Assembly: GCA_016987375.1 (NCBI GenBank) | Contig: PJRA01000272.1 | Coordinates: 1,853,289-1,917,288 of the forward strand | DNA length: 64,000 bases | Reading direction: 5' to 3' | DNA from: Brachionus koreanus | Taxonomy: Eukaryota > Rotifera > Eurotatoria > Ploima > Brachionidae | Part shown: piece by piece, positions 32,288 through 45,180 of the stretch | Position numbering within the stretch: position 1 is the stretch's first letter | Layout: each line of letters starts with the position of its first letter | Position numbers and translations under genes: made by a program | Notes under the pieces: model-generated | What the model was told of the DNA's origin: nothing | Seen by the model: the letters and a program-made list of their open reading frames with translations, nothing else | The model's database searches: none

Positions 32288-35200
32288 TTTGGACTATATT
32301 TAATTAAATTTTTATTTTATTGTATGATTCTGTTACAATTTCTCAACTTGTTGCGTGTCATGTCAAAACAAGTTTTTTTGTTTTGCTTTAATGAATGAAT
32401 GAATAGATAAAAACAAAAATCTAAAATTTCTGTAAAATGACACTTGTCGATTTTTTTAAATAAGGAAATAAATACAAAAATCACTAACCAAAATAACTGA
32501 GAGATATTTTAAAAATTGAAATTTTTCATTGATTTTAGTTACATTGACAGTTGATAGAAATAAAAATTTGCTTTATTTGAATCCAATTTCCTAAATATTC
32601 TTAAAATATTGATTTAAGTTAAAACAGCCTTATGCATTATTATTTTAAATCAAAAAAACAATGCAAAAAAATATTTAAATTGAATTTATTCATCTCGTGA
32701 AGTAGCATGAAAATTGAATATATAGCACTTTTAAACCTTTTATTTTCAATCTCTTCTTTTTTTGAATTAATTTCGTGTCAATAAAAATCTGGAAAATTTT
32801 AATCACTAAATGAGCAAATAAATTACAGTGAAAAAAATCATTTGGATAAAGTATTTTATGCCTTTCTAAATTAAATAAATCTTATAGATCAAAAATATAA
32901 CGATAGCTTTTGCTCGAATGAAACCTTTGGCGCAAAATGTGATTAATTTCTTTTAGGGTTTTTTTTAATTAATGTGTTTTTTTCTTACGATCAAGACACA
33001 AACTTCAGTTGATCGACCATGATAAAAATTTTTGAATCTGCAAATATCACGTGAAATAACATTTTCCATATTTAATAAAATTAAAAAAATAAAAATAAAA
33101 GTAAAAGCCTTTTAATTTAACCTAAATAAATAAAAATTTAGTCTAGTTATTTTATTCATAAAAATATTTTAATAAAAATGATAATTAAGACCAGTCTTCT
33201 AAAAAAAAAATGTTGATAAAATTTTATCGAACTGATTTTTTTCGATAATTTTTTTTACATTTATTTTCTGAAAGGTTGGTTTGTGTTTTATATGCTGCTA
33301 AAAATTTTCTTCCAATTAATTCAAATTAGTAACCAAAATAATTTTTTAAAATTATTTTATGCTATTAATTCACACAAGAGTTTGATAAAAACAATAAAAG
33401 TGGTGTTCAATACACTGAGCAATTTATTTGAAAGATTTTTTATTATCAGAAAGTGATTCAATTTTGATTTTTTAGATCATCGATTAAAATTTATTTATCA
33501 GTAATAAATTCATATAATTCTCTTAGTTATGGGTTTATTATTGAAAACATTATTCCTACTCAAGAATCATTTATGCATTAATCAAATAAAAAAATTCTAA
33601 AAATTAATAAAGTCATTTGAATGAATAATACAAAGAATCTTAGAATTTGTTTTTTACTAGATGAACCGAAATTACTACTTTATTCTCTCAATCAATTTAA
33701 TTTGATTTTAAAATTATAAATTCTAATTATATTTTTCAAAAATAAAATATTTAAAAGTACAGATTTGATGAATCTAAAATCCATGTACATTAGCAACTAT
33801 TTACTTTAAGTTTTTTTTTTAACTCTAAGCATCTTAAGTATTTTAAGATGCTTAGATTTTCTTAGATTTTTTTTCCAAAGCTAAAAACTAAATCTAGACT
33901 GATACTTGGAAGAATCCTAGAAATTTTGGGGAAGAATATTTAAAAATTAAAGCAACTATTTAGTTTAAATTGGAGGTTTGTCATATTATCATAATGTAAC
34001 TTAATTTATTTATTTGAATTTTTTTCCTGAAATCAAAATTTTCTGAAGACCTAAGTATCGACTTTAAATAAAAGTTGTATTTTATAAAATAAATATAAAT
34101 TAAAATCAATATTTTTTCTAATCGTTACAAAGATAAATAATTAATGAAATTCTTTTAATCCCTGTTCTAAAAAATACACAGTAATAACAAATTATAAGAG
34201 GAAAAAATTATTTTTTGTCAAAATCTAAAAAATTTTTCTTTAACTCAATTCCTTTATCTATCAAATTATCATTGAAATTTTTTAGGGCTTTGGCGGTCCT
34301 TATAAATTTTGTCTAATTAGAAACAGAATTCTTTTTATCAGTTTTTATTTTAGAAAATAATTTTTTTAATTTTGATTCTAAATTTTAAAAAATCTAAATT
34401 ATTTACTAATTAATATTTGCTCTATAGTATTGTTTAATTAGAGCAATCAAACGTGTCTTAAATTTTTTAAAAAAATTTATCGTTTTACTTATAAAAAAAG
34501 TTGCTTTTATAAATTTACCTAGTAAAATTATTGCTCATCTCTTAATTTTAACTTGATCGTTCTCCCATTGAAGTAAAACTTATAGAATTGAATCAAAGTT
34601 TTTCAATTTAGGCGCCTTTTGTAGAAAATCTAAGCTTGTTTAAAGGCATAGAAATCAAACTTATCTTAGAAAAATAAGCTTAAAAAAACATGCCTTTTTT
34701 TAGTAAAATTTAACTGCCATTCAGTCTAAGTTGAACCTGTAATTCTAACATAACAAAAATGACAAACTATTCAAAACATTAATTTTAATTCGGTTCTTCG
34801 AACATATAATAAAATAATAAAACATTCACTAAATTAGTGATGATCATCTTGTAACTTTGAAAATTAAAAATTTACATATTCTTAATAATAAAAAGACAGA
34901 TGAAAGAATCAATGATATAAATTAACATTAGTAATGCTGTTATTCTAATCCGACTTAGTTTAGTTTAAATAAACATTATAAAATAGTATCAAAAAATCAA
35001 CTTATTTTTTTTAGATGCTTTATTTTCAAATTAGGTTCTGATTCTATAATCTATCATTTTAAAATTAAGTAAACAACTAGTACTTCATACCACTTCTAAT
35101 TATTTCTGATAAATTTTTTTCTTGAATAAAATAATTTTATTATATTTTTGATTTAAAATATGATTGAAAAAAAATTATAAAAATGATTTAATTTATTGAA

Positions 35201-36637
35201 TAAAAAACAAAAAGAGGAAGAAGAGTTCAAAAGACCCCTCAGGCCTTTGATTGTTAAAGAAAATTTCAAAATATTTGGTTAATTAACAACATAATAGTAA
35301 AATTAAACTTGAATATTTTAAATCTACAATAAAAAATATAATTGATATTTAAATTGACAATTTCGTCATCATTATTTTGGGCCTTATGAATTGTTTATAG
35401 TAAGAAAAAATTTTTAGCATTAGAAATTAGCTGTTTCTTTAAAAGTATTTAAATAACAAACCATTAGATAAATATTTTAGTGCAACAATCTAAAATTTGA
35501 AATAAATCAATAAAAATCATAAAATTGAAAGAAATTACAAGTTATTAAAGAATTAAAAGATTTACGCATTGATTTAGTCTGTTGTTCAATCAACATTTAT
35601 TTAATTTTTTCCGAAATTCATTATAAATCTGCTTTTAAAGAATTAAAATGACTAGAAATTATAAAAACCTTGTTTATCTGTTATAAAAGTTTTTAATTTG
35701 TTGAACTATTTAGTATCTAAATATTTAGTATTTAATATCATATAATTTGTATGTCATAATTTATTTTCTGATCAAAACTTATTATCTATCATGTTATCTG
35801 GAAATATGAGCCAAAAATCAAAATCAAATTTTGAAAATTTTATTTTACCAGAATATTTGTAATTATTCTTGAACAACAGAGAGGTATTTTTGATTTTTTG
35901 GCAAAATTTGAAGGCCTCTAAATAATTAATAAATTAATAATTAGTATTTTTCTATATGAACAGCTTATTTAACTAGATTCATATAATTCAAATATTAACT
36001 ATTGAAGTAGCATTACTAAATAGTTATTAATTAACATATACAATTTTAAAAATAAAATTATTGCTTAAATAAATTGATTTGCTAAAAATTTTCAAAATTT
36101 TTTAGCTTATTTTTGGATTTTTTTTGAAGGAAAACTTTTGCAGTAGTTGACTATTACTACATTTACTTTTTTTTAAATAAAAAATGGAATTTTATAATTC
36201 TTTTATTCTTTATAAAATAAAAAAGCACATATAAATATTGTTTTTTTTTAATAGTAAGATAAATATTAAATAAGCCGATGAGATTAAATTAATTTTAAAG
36301 TTTTGTACATAAATGCTTAAAATCTACTTATATAAATTTGAACAAACAACAAAATTTTCGCTTTTTAATGCTTTATGATTAAGAACTATTAATCTGTCTA
36401 AAATGTGTTAATAATAAAACATTTGAAAAGATTTATTTATTTATTTATTAAATGTGAAAAGATGATGTGTTCAAGATAAAATAACAGAGTTGAATTTGAA
36501 AAGATTATCTTTTTTGAGTCCACAAAAAAGAGATATTTTTGTTTTTTCACTTTAATTAATTCATCCTTGAAATCTTGTTATAGAAAAATCGATTTTTTGG
36601 TTAGAAAAAGGAGCGAAAATTTTGCTATTTTGTTATT
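32288..36637. other. Intergenic region between the two opsin genes
   Basis: About 4.3 kb of AT-rich DNA. It must contain the opsin 1 promoter. I see one perfect short palindrome (33825-33855) and no gene. Confidence 0.45.
33825..33855. repeat. Perfect 13-bp inverted repeat
   Basis: CTAAGCATCTTAA, five-base spacer, TTAAGATGCTTAG: perfect arms. It could form a small hairpin or act as a dimeric protein site; chance is possible in AT-rich DNA. Confidence 0.7.
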
Positions 36638-39600
36638 TTAGGCAGTGTAGTTGGTGACTGGCATGACCGTTTTATCTAATATTAAAATATTAATATTTAT
36701 ACAATTTTTATTTTAAAATAAAATTACCTCTACTCATAGATACTTCTTCTTGCTCTTTCTTTTCAACGAAAAGACCCATTGTTAGCTTTACTCTGATCTG
36801 TTTGTTTGAAAAAATGTACAAAATAGCACTCCAGACAAGTGTTGATTTGGCAAACATTGCTGGAAGTGTTCCTGCTAATGGTGGTAAATCATCTCCAATA
36901 AACGAACTATAAAGAGAAACCATTGCATAAGGTGTCCAACTAATTACAAAACCCACTTGAAATAATAAATAAAATTTTCATTTTAAAAATTTAAAAAAAT
37001 AAACAACATTTGATTTTTATTATTATTTTATTAAATTTTGTTAAGAACGAAAAGCAAGTGATAGAGATATTAAAATCCAATAAATGAGCTTAAGTTCAAT
37101 TAATTATTTTATATAAAATTACATATAACTTAATTTACACTTTTTTTATTAAAATCATGAATTTTGACTATTTAATTTTTTAATTTATTTCTTAATTTTT
37201 AAACGCTATCTTTGATACTTTATTTGATGATTCTGAAAAAAAGAGGAAATAGTAAGGCAGCAATTACACAATGGAGTTGGGTACTCGTTGCTACCTTACT
37301 ATTTCCTCTTTTTTTCCTGAATCATCAAATTTATAAAAATGTATCCTGTTACTCTCTATCTTAATTTATCTAATTTTAATTTCAATATTTCTCTATTTTT
37401 TAACTTATATTATTTTTACTTAATTTTTTCTTATTTTTTATTTTTATTTTATTATATATAACCTTATTTTGATTTTTTATTTTATTTTTATTATTAATCT
37501 GAAGGAGCTTAAGCTCGGTACAGAAATATAAATAAATACAAATAAATAATATTTTTTTATACTATTTTACTATTTTACTATTATGCTATTTTTTTTCAAT
37601 TCAATTAACGACAATTCTGATTATGTAAAAATTGTTATTAAAAATACTAATATTTAAAATGAGAAAATAAGTCGATTAAAAAATTAGATTTAAACAAATA
37701 TAATAAAATTTAGAACTTATTTTAAATTAGATTTAGTTAAAAGTTTAGAAAAATATATGGATTGACAATAAAGAAGATTTGTTTTCGAATTTTATGCAAT
37801 AAATTTTTAAAAAATTTATTATGTGAAAATTAAATTAAATTATCCATTCATTGAATTTATTTTTAATTTTTAAAATCACTTATAAAAATTTTTCTAAATT
37901 TATTTAATTTCGTTAAGAACAAAAAAAAATTTGATTAAAAAGTGTTAAATCTAAATAAGGATTATAACAATGCAATCTTAGATATTAAATTTTTGTTAGA
38001 TTAAGAGCTTAAAAAATTAATAAAATAAGCTGATTGAGTTTTTACAATTGATTAAAAATAAATTTTACAATTGTTGAGAAATTTTATAGTTTTTAAAATT
38101 TTGCCTAAAAAAACATTCAAAACTTAAAGTTCATGTTCCAAAGTTTTGTTTTAAACCTTAAATATCAAAATTTTTAAATTTAATGCTTCAGATTTAGTTT
38201 ATTATAAAATATGACATAAATATTTTTTAATTTTCCTTGTGATTCAATTTGAAACATTGGAACAGACGCATTATTAAAAAAATATCCTTATTCCCGGAGA
38301 ATTTGATGTAAATGATAAAATGTTTTAATATTGGTGAAAAGGTGTAATTGAGTGCTGTAATTGAGTGGGCAAGTACTTGAATGGAGTTGTTGTTTTAACA
38401 TACAGACAAAAGTTATCAGAAAACTAATTTTTCGTCACAACATACTTCCATTTTTAACACACAAAAAATATTAATAACATACTAAATTTTTTTTAGCACA
38501 CTTAAAATTAAAATAAAATTGAAAAAAATTTATAAATTTTAAAAAAATAGAAAGAAGAAAACTTGAATTTAACGTATTTAAATTGCTTTTAGATTTGAAA
38601 AGCTGCAAAATAATATGATGCAGAACTGCATTATAGAGAGTTTTATTTGTTTTAAGTGGTTAAATATATTTTAAGATTATGAAGCATACAATTTAGAACC
38701 AAGAAACGTATGAAATAATTAACATACAAAGTTATATATAAAAACATTCAAATTAGACAAAATTGATTTTATTTATCTAATAAATTTCATCCATTTATTG
38801 TTTTAATTAATCCTACGTCTTACGGTTTAATTAATTAAAATTTTTTTTAGATTTTTCCTCATTAGTATAAAATATTTAAAAATTTAAAAATAGAAACATT
38901 AATAAAGAATTTTAATTACCGACTAAAAATAACATGATAATGGTTAAATCTCTTTCCATTTTTAATCGTTTTTTGGCTTTTTCATCTTGAGCAGAATCTT
39001 TGGTCATATTTGGTAGATTTCGAATCTAGTTTAGTTAATCTTTTTTATTAAAAATAAAATAAAAATTTAAAATATTACAATTAAGACTAGTTTGATGTTG
39101 GTAAAAAAAATTATAATTAGAGGTATAATGTAGACAACGAAAAACATTGTCACATTATAACTAATAACATTAAACGATCTCTCAAACCATTCAACACTGC
39201 AGCTTGTTAAAGCACCCTCTAAAGAATAGTATGACCAGCCGAAATAAGGAAACAATGCCCATAAAACACCCATAAATGTGCAACCAGCTACCACAACTAA
39301 AATTACATTTGTACTGATACTTTTAATGCTCAAAGGCTTATATATAATGAAAAACCGCTCGAATGAAATCGCAGCCATCAAATAAATTTGAATGGTGCCA
39401 ACAATATACATAACAACTCCACTAAAATGACATCCAACTTTTCCAAATGGCCATCTTTAAAATTCAAATGTAAATATTTTATTTTACTTGTTAAGGTTTT
39501 TTTTAATTTTTTTTTTCAAATAATCAATTGTTTTAAATAAGAAAATTATTTTAAAAATTTAATTAGAAAAATAAATAAAAATTAGCAACTTATTGACCTG

Positions 39601-39896
39601 CAACTGAAATTGCTGATAATAACAAATGGGAGTTCAATGACAGAAGCAGCTAGATTGTATGCAGTTAATGCAATAATAAGCATGTTTAGCGATGTTCTTA
39701 ATTCCTTGTATCGATAAAAAACCCATAATAAAAGCGAATTAAAAAATACACTGGACAAAAGTAAAAGGATGCAGTAGACTGCAATCATTTTAAGAACAGT
39801 ACAATTGGCTGGTGATGGCATATTCCATTTATCGACATGGTGGTTGGTTTTGGTCGAAAAGTTAGAATAAAAATCTTGAATCATTTTTGTTTTCAA
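36638..39896 (-). CDS. Opsin 2, paralog of opsin 1, five exons
   Basis: Exons 39598-39896, 39079-39454, 38920-39025, 36728-36955 and 36638-36675 join in frame through GT-AG introns to give 348 aa; the third intron is 1964 bp. The protein has two N-glycosylation sequons before TM1, GCHFSG (TM3), SFERFFI (ERF in place of DRY), GWSYYSLEGALTSCSVEW in loop 2 (nearly identical to opsin 1), SWTPYA in TM6, and FAKST with the retinal Lys at residue 297. NPxxY is again absent (SAILY), but the NKQ tripeptide just after TM7 is kept, as in ciliary-type opsins. The last exon gives TVMPVTNYTA, a tail with Ser/Thr for kinase or arrestin. The first intron is in the same place and phase as in opsin 1, supporting duplication; exon 2 lacks opsin 1's intron at ER. 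Confidence 0.85.
37222..37330. repeat. Long near-perfect hairpin in opsin 2 intron 3
   Basis: Left arm 37222-37263 and right arm 37288-37330 are complementary over about 42 bp with two or three differences, around a 24-base loop. The arms include AGAGGAAATAGTAAGG. Within 200 bp downstream comes a GAGCTTAAGCTCGGTACAG block and an ATAAATAAATACAAATAAAT tail like the 3' end of a non-LTR element, so the hairpin may be part of a mobile element's 3' region rather than a small-RNA gene. Confidence 0.8.
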
Positions 39897-41793
39897 ATAT
39901 TAAAAAAATTTTTGACTTTTAACAAACTCCGATTAAAATTTAAAATAAAACAGAACTTATAATATTTTACTATTTTAAATAAATTAAAATTTAACAAGTG
40001 ACTTTTTGTTTATTATTGGTGTCAATTTTTGATCAAAATGTAACGCTTTTAATAGGTCTATGCGTCATCAACGATAGTAATTTGTTTTATCATCACACTT
40101 CTGTAGAAATATTGTGAAAAATAATTTTCCTTATTAATTCTTCAAAAGTACTTGTTATTATTTTATTGATTATATTTTTGCCATAGTTACTGGTCACTTC
40201 ATGTCGACGCGTTTTAATTTAAAAAAAATTTAGAACCAATTTTTCACTTTTTATAGAAAAGCAACATTATTTGTGATAACGAAAACCTATCACTTGTGTT
40301 TTATAAACTGTTTCAGTAGCATTCAAATAAAAATTAATTTTTTTTCTAATTATTTGAATAATAAAAGATTTACCCTTTAAGTTAAATTCAGATTAAAAAG
40401 TCACACGTGGGAATTAATAAATCTTTAAATATATATATAAAAATTCTTTTTTAATGCTGACACAATAGATATATTATTGATATTTGGAGTTCATGCGACT
40501 TATTTGATCATAAGAGAATACTATAAAATTATAAAAATCTATCTATATCAAGTATTTCTAATTTTTTAAAAATTTATTTGAAAAATAGATACAGAAAAAT
40601 AGATTTTTTTTCTATTTCTATTTGACTTATTTGAAATTTAGAAATAACGTTGATTCTTTTAAACAAAGTACATTAGCATGTTAAAATCTGATTTATAATT
40701 ACGTTTTTATTATTTGTATTCTATTATTTGTATAAATATATAATAGAAAAAAAATGTCATATGATTTGGCCAGATATGTTCAAAAGCCAAAAATTCAATT
40801 CTTAAAGTCAGGGAGTATTTTTCTTTTAAAACATTTTAATTATTTGCAACTTATTTACATGATTTTAAATATCCTCAATAAATTTTTTTCTATATAAAAT
40901 TTTAATCTAACAAAAAAATAACATGTTTAGATATAATTTAGATCTGGTTTAGTATTTTTTGTTAATTTCTTTAAATTTTATTAATTTAAATTAAAAATAA
41001 ACTTGAAAATAATATAGAAATTAGCAAATGCATGTGCCTGACAAAAATTTTATGCTGAACTAATAATTCTATACATTATAAATCCAAATGGAAATATTTC
41101 AAGTACCGAATTTTCTAAGATCAATCTAATAAATATATTATCAAAAATCTAATCCTTGAAAATAGTTTCCTTTCTTAAGGATTAGATTTTTGATATTAAA
41201 AATATTTTTCTTGATTTAAATTGAAACTTAAACTAAGAATCTAAAAATAAACTAAGTAAAAATTTTTTTTTAAATAATAATGAAGATTAAGCTAAATTTA
41301 CTAAAAACTCACTTTATAATAAACTAAAATTTAATTTTTATTGTATTATGGAAAAATCTTATGAATTTTTTTTGTTAATTGATACTAAATTTAAATGGTA
41401 ATTTTGCTAATCTATATGCGTAAGACTAACATTATAAATTTCGTTTTCTTTTAAAATGTTCTAATACTTATCTGGCCAGTGTTGCAAAAAAAATTTTTTT
41501 TGAAGTCTTTTTTTAAAATAATAAACTAGAGTTTTTTAAATTCTTAACTTCACTCAATTATGTCGGATAATTGAAATAATTTACCATGAAAATATATCAA
41601 GAAATAAAAGGAAATCGAAATTTGATCAGATTTTTGACAATTCAGGAATTATTATATCGAGGGGTGACTGAATTCTTATTAACAAGTTCTATTGTTAATC
41701 TCAAAATCATTTTATTTAATTATTTTTCCTTAAAGACTATTCCAAGTTTAATATTTTTCTTTAAAAACTAACAATTATAAATATGTTGAGAAA
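39897..41793. other. Intergenic region upstream of opsin 2
   Basis: Contains the opsin 2 promoter region and one perfect 19-bp hairpin (41139-41195). No gene; a 61-codon plus-strand frame at 41586 looks random. Confidence 0.45.
41139..41195. repeat. Perfect 19-bp inverted repeat with 19-nt loop
   Basis: TATCAAAAATCTAATCCTT at 41139-41157 is exactly complementary to 41177-41195. Stem and loop are close to the size of a small-RNA precursor; an insertion relic is equally possible. Confidence 0.8.
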
Positions 41794-41973
41794 GGTCCTA
41801 AGGCTACAACTTTTGTGATTTAGCGACATCTGTCGATATCACTGGATTAGTTAACTAACTAAACCCTGAGCGTTTAAGTTAGAATGGAGCATAAATAACT
41901 GCTCCTAAACGTCTAACGAGGAGATCGGATAGACGGGCCCAAGGGTACTAATGTAAAAATTACAACTTGGACC
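41794..41973. repeat. MITE-like structured element
   Basis: Bounded by GGTCCTAAG and its near-complement CTTGGACC, this 180-bp stretch is GC-richer than its flanks. In the middle it has nested stems: GTTAGA/TCTAAC around GGAGC/GCTCC, with a competing CGTTTA/TAAACG pair. No ORF. It looks like a small non-autonomous transposon or a structured RNA; no known family recognised. Confidence 0.4.
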
Positions 41974-42194
41974 ATTTTGCTCCTTATAATAGCAAAATAA
42001 TATGCACAATCTCTGAATCGATTCTATCATTAAATTTTAAGATATTTTCAAATTAGAAAAAAAAGATGCATATATTCATGCTAATTTTAAAAAGAATTTA
42101 TTTGTTTATAGTTGTTTGAAATATTTATTTAATTAAAGAAAAACTGATTTACAAAACAATTAAATATCAATTTAATAATTAAAATCAAAATATT

Positions 42195-43215
42195 TTAGCA
42201 ATTTCCAATAAAAGTGTAAGAAATAGCCTTTTTAATATTACTTGGTTCTAAATCATCAACTAAGTTAGAGCTTTCATTAAATTTAAAAATTCCTTTGAAA
42301 CGATTAACTAAATGAATCGTACAAAATAATTTATATTATTTCTGTTTTGATTCAATAATTTCTGGCAAAGAAGCATAGTATATTTCTTCATTGTACTTTG
42401 TTTCTACAAAGAGCCATGGTGGAAATTTGAGAATAATTAGGGAATTTTTTAATGGATTTTTACATAAATTACAGCTGTCAGTTCGTGAAGAACGTGAAGG
42501 ACGAAGGACAATATTTCATTGTCTTTTTTTTCGAAGGAAAAATTGGATAAAGAAAGATTAGATTTGTATCCACACAAAGCATTTGAATATTTTTTTTATA
42601 ACTTCAACTTTTTGAATATGAATAAGATAATAAAAAAAAATTCAAATTCATTTCAAAAAGTCGATAAATATAAAGTCGAATTTTATTCCTATTGCAAATC
42701 TCAGGAATGAATTTTTAAGGAATCTTTAAAACAATGTCAAAATCTTGCAAATTAACCTGTTAATCAGAATTTTCGAGCAACATTCCAGTCATTCAATTCG
42801 ATTTAGTCTATCAAATTAAGTATTGCTTGTTTGATATTTGAAGAAGAATAGTGATGCAAATAACAAAAGGTTTGACAAAATGTATTTTTTCCTGAACTTT
42901 TGTTGTAAGTTAAACGCTGGAATTGCTTGTTAGAACTTCGTTCACAATAACATTTGGTTCGCTGGAAGAGTTCACTGGAAATAATAATGTTATGTCTTAC
43001 CACTCGTTTCTTGGTTTCATATTTGGTTCAATGTTAGATGGAACAAAATCTTTTAATAATGATTCACGAACTTGTTGCCTTATCTTGCTGACATCTATTT
43101 GGCCTATATCAAAATGAGTTCCAATTAAGGCTTGAGATCGTTTTCTTCCAAAAGAATTTCTAAATGATTTCAATAAATCGTATAAAATTATAGTGTGCTT
43201 TTGTAGAACCAGAAT
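42195..43215 (-). pseudogene. Decayed protein-coding region, family uncertain
   Basis: Two coding-like blocks on the minus strand. Upstream (about 43200-43005) a 65-codon stretch includes SFGRKRSQALIGTHFDIGQI and DVSKIRQQVRESLLKDF and ends in a stop, then continues in another frame. Downstream (about 42455-42195) a block opens CNLCKNPL and FPPWLFVETKYN, has a stop, then YKLFCTIHLVNRFKGIF and NLVDDLEP. The second block's layout (Y-L-x-x-x-x-H...VDDL) recalls the C-terminal part of ubiquitin-hydrolase-like domains found in some transposon-borne proteins, but that is speculative. Stops and shifts indicate a pseudogene. Confidence 0.4.
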
Positions 43216-43530
43216 TTTTTACACAAAGTTCACTATAAATTTGATTCGAAAATTCAAATTTAGACTAAAGTCCACTTTTTAAAAATATTCTAAACTGTAC
43301 CAACAAATATTCGGTATATTTTTGATTTATTTTTGTTTTAATTTTTAAACCCTTTTTTTAGTATTTTATTTATTTTACAAAATTAAAAATCATTCAGCAA
43401 TTCATATTAAATTAAAAATATAAATAATTATACTAAAAAAAATTTAATTTAAATAAAAAAAAATTTAAAATTATAGAGTTTTCAAGTTTACTCTTAAAAA
43501 TAACTAAAAATTATCAGAAAATAACGACGA

Positions 43531-43939
43531 TTAATTAATTAATTCTTTGGTACCTATTAAAACGTTGCAATTAGGACAGTAATGCTTTACATCCTTAAAA
43601 GAATCGACACAAAAGGGTATGAGACAGCAGCCCAACCAGCATCCTACTAAACAAATTCCGCCAGCAATCAACCAAGTTCCCAAACCATTTTCAAATGAGA
43701 TATTTGTTAAGACTTGGGCTCTACAAGACGGACTAAGAAAAACAAATTTATTTTATTTTCAAAATAAAATACAAAAATAATTACCAAGAAACATAACTAG
43801 GATCTTTTCCTAAAAAAGGTCGTTGTCCTATTACCGGCTGTATTACTATGTTAGGAGAAGATTGCATTTGTTGAGGATAATTAGTGGATGGATAAGGTGG
43901 TGGCTGCACTTGATATGATGGTGGTTGATTCTTTTCCAT
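43531..43939 (-). CDS. LITAF: LITAF-domain protein, two exons
   Basis: Exon 1 43785-43939 and exon 2 43531-43732 join across a 52-bp intron (GTAATT...TTCTTAG) within a Cys codon to give 118 aa. The N-terminus is Pro-rich with PPSY and PPPY motifs, which in LITAF bind Nedd4-type ubiquitin ligases and sorting factors. The LITAF domain starts at CPSCRAQVLT (first CxxC knuckle), passes through a hydrophobic membrane-inserting segment with GCWLGCCLIPFCVDSFKDV, and ends with HYCPNCNVLIG (second knuckle). All four zinc Cys are present. A monotopic protein of late endosome/lysosome membranes. Each exon is too short to stand out alone. A CDIP1-like paralog name would be equally valid. Confidence 0.92.
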
Positions 43940-45180
43940 TTTTTTTTAAATTAGATTTTAAATTTTAAAAATCGATATTTTTATTCTAAAAAAAATGTTA
44001 AATTAAGAAATTCTAAAGCAATTTTTTAAAGAACTGAATTTTGTTAAATATATTATGTTCAATGAAAATTTTTATATTGTAGTTTATCTTCATTAAATTT
44101 TCGAATTTCTTTTTTTCTTAACATTTTTCATGATGATAAACAGTTATTGTTGTTAAGAGAATAATTTTAAATTTTGAAATTAAATTTTTAGTGAGCTAAA
44201 GCTTCAGTAAAAAATGTTAATTTAAAAGATTACTTAAAATATTAGTAAAATCATAAATTATCATTAATAACATAAATAAAATAATAAATGCACTGCAAAA
44301 GATTTTTTATTTTTTAAATAATTCATATTCTATATCTAAATAATAACAGTTTTTTATCTTATTTGAAAATTTTTAAAAACGATTTATCTAATGAAAAACT
44401 TAGGCTTCATTCATTAAAAATTTCTACAAAACATGTGATAATCTAGTAGAAATAGGAAAATGACTTGAAAAATGATGATACAAGATAAAGCTCTACACTT
44501 TTTTTTTCATTTGTTTGGTCAATTAATAACTAACCTTTTTTAAACTTTTATGCTTGAACACTTTTTATTTATTTATTCATTTCAGTAAAAGTCAAAATGT
44601 CCAATATAGTAAAATGTAGTATCAAAAATTTAATATATAAATTAAGTAATAAATTAGAAAATAAAATTCTTAAAAATCATCATTCAAATTAAAAAAGGTT
44701 AAATTTGTATGTAACACTATGTGGGAAATGAACAGAATCTCGAAAAATAAAAATCTCGAATAAAAAAATAAGTTTGTTTTGAAATGAATTGATTGCAGCA
44801 ATTATTATTCAAATTGAAATAATTTGCACTGGTATTTTAGTGTTCAAAATTCTATTTTTTTAATCATTTTTATCAAATTGGTTTTTATTATTTATTTTAA
44901 GTTAGTTAAACAGTTATTACACATTTAATCAATAAATTTTTTAATAAATTAATTTAATAATTTTAAATCTATGTTATTCGTCCCACTATGTTATTTCTAG
45001 GACACTGAGCTAGCTAACTCTTTAAATTTTTTCTTTAATGAAATAAGATTCAACAAAAGAAAGATTTAGAACACTTAAAAAGCTTAAGATAATAAATCGT
45101 TTAGAACTAGAATCAAAATATTTTAATTTTATTATTTTTTCTACTAAACTGAAAAAAAGCAATCATTTTTAAATCCAATT
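43940..45180. other. Intergenic stretch between LITAF-like and MCTS1
   Basis: AT-rich, includes the LITAF-like promoter and the MCTS1 3' flank. No other feature seen. Confidence 0.45.

Noticed and set aside
32708..32785. Short plus-strand frame with signal-peptide-like start
   Set aside because: AT-rich DNA readily yields Phe/Leu/Ile-rich short frames; no splice site or downstream coding supports it.
41586..41771. 61-codon plus-strand frame
   Set aside because: No similarity or splice signals; composition matches random AT-rich sequence.
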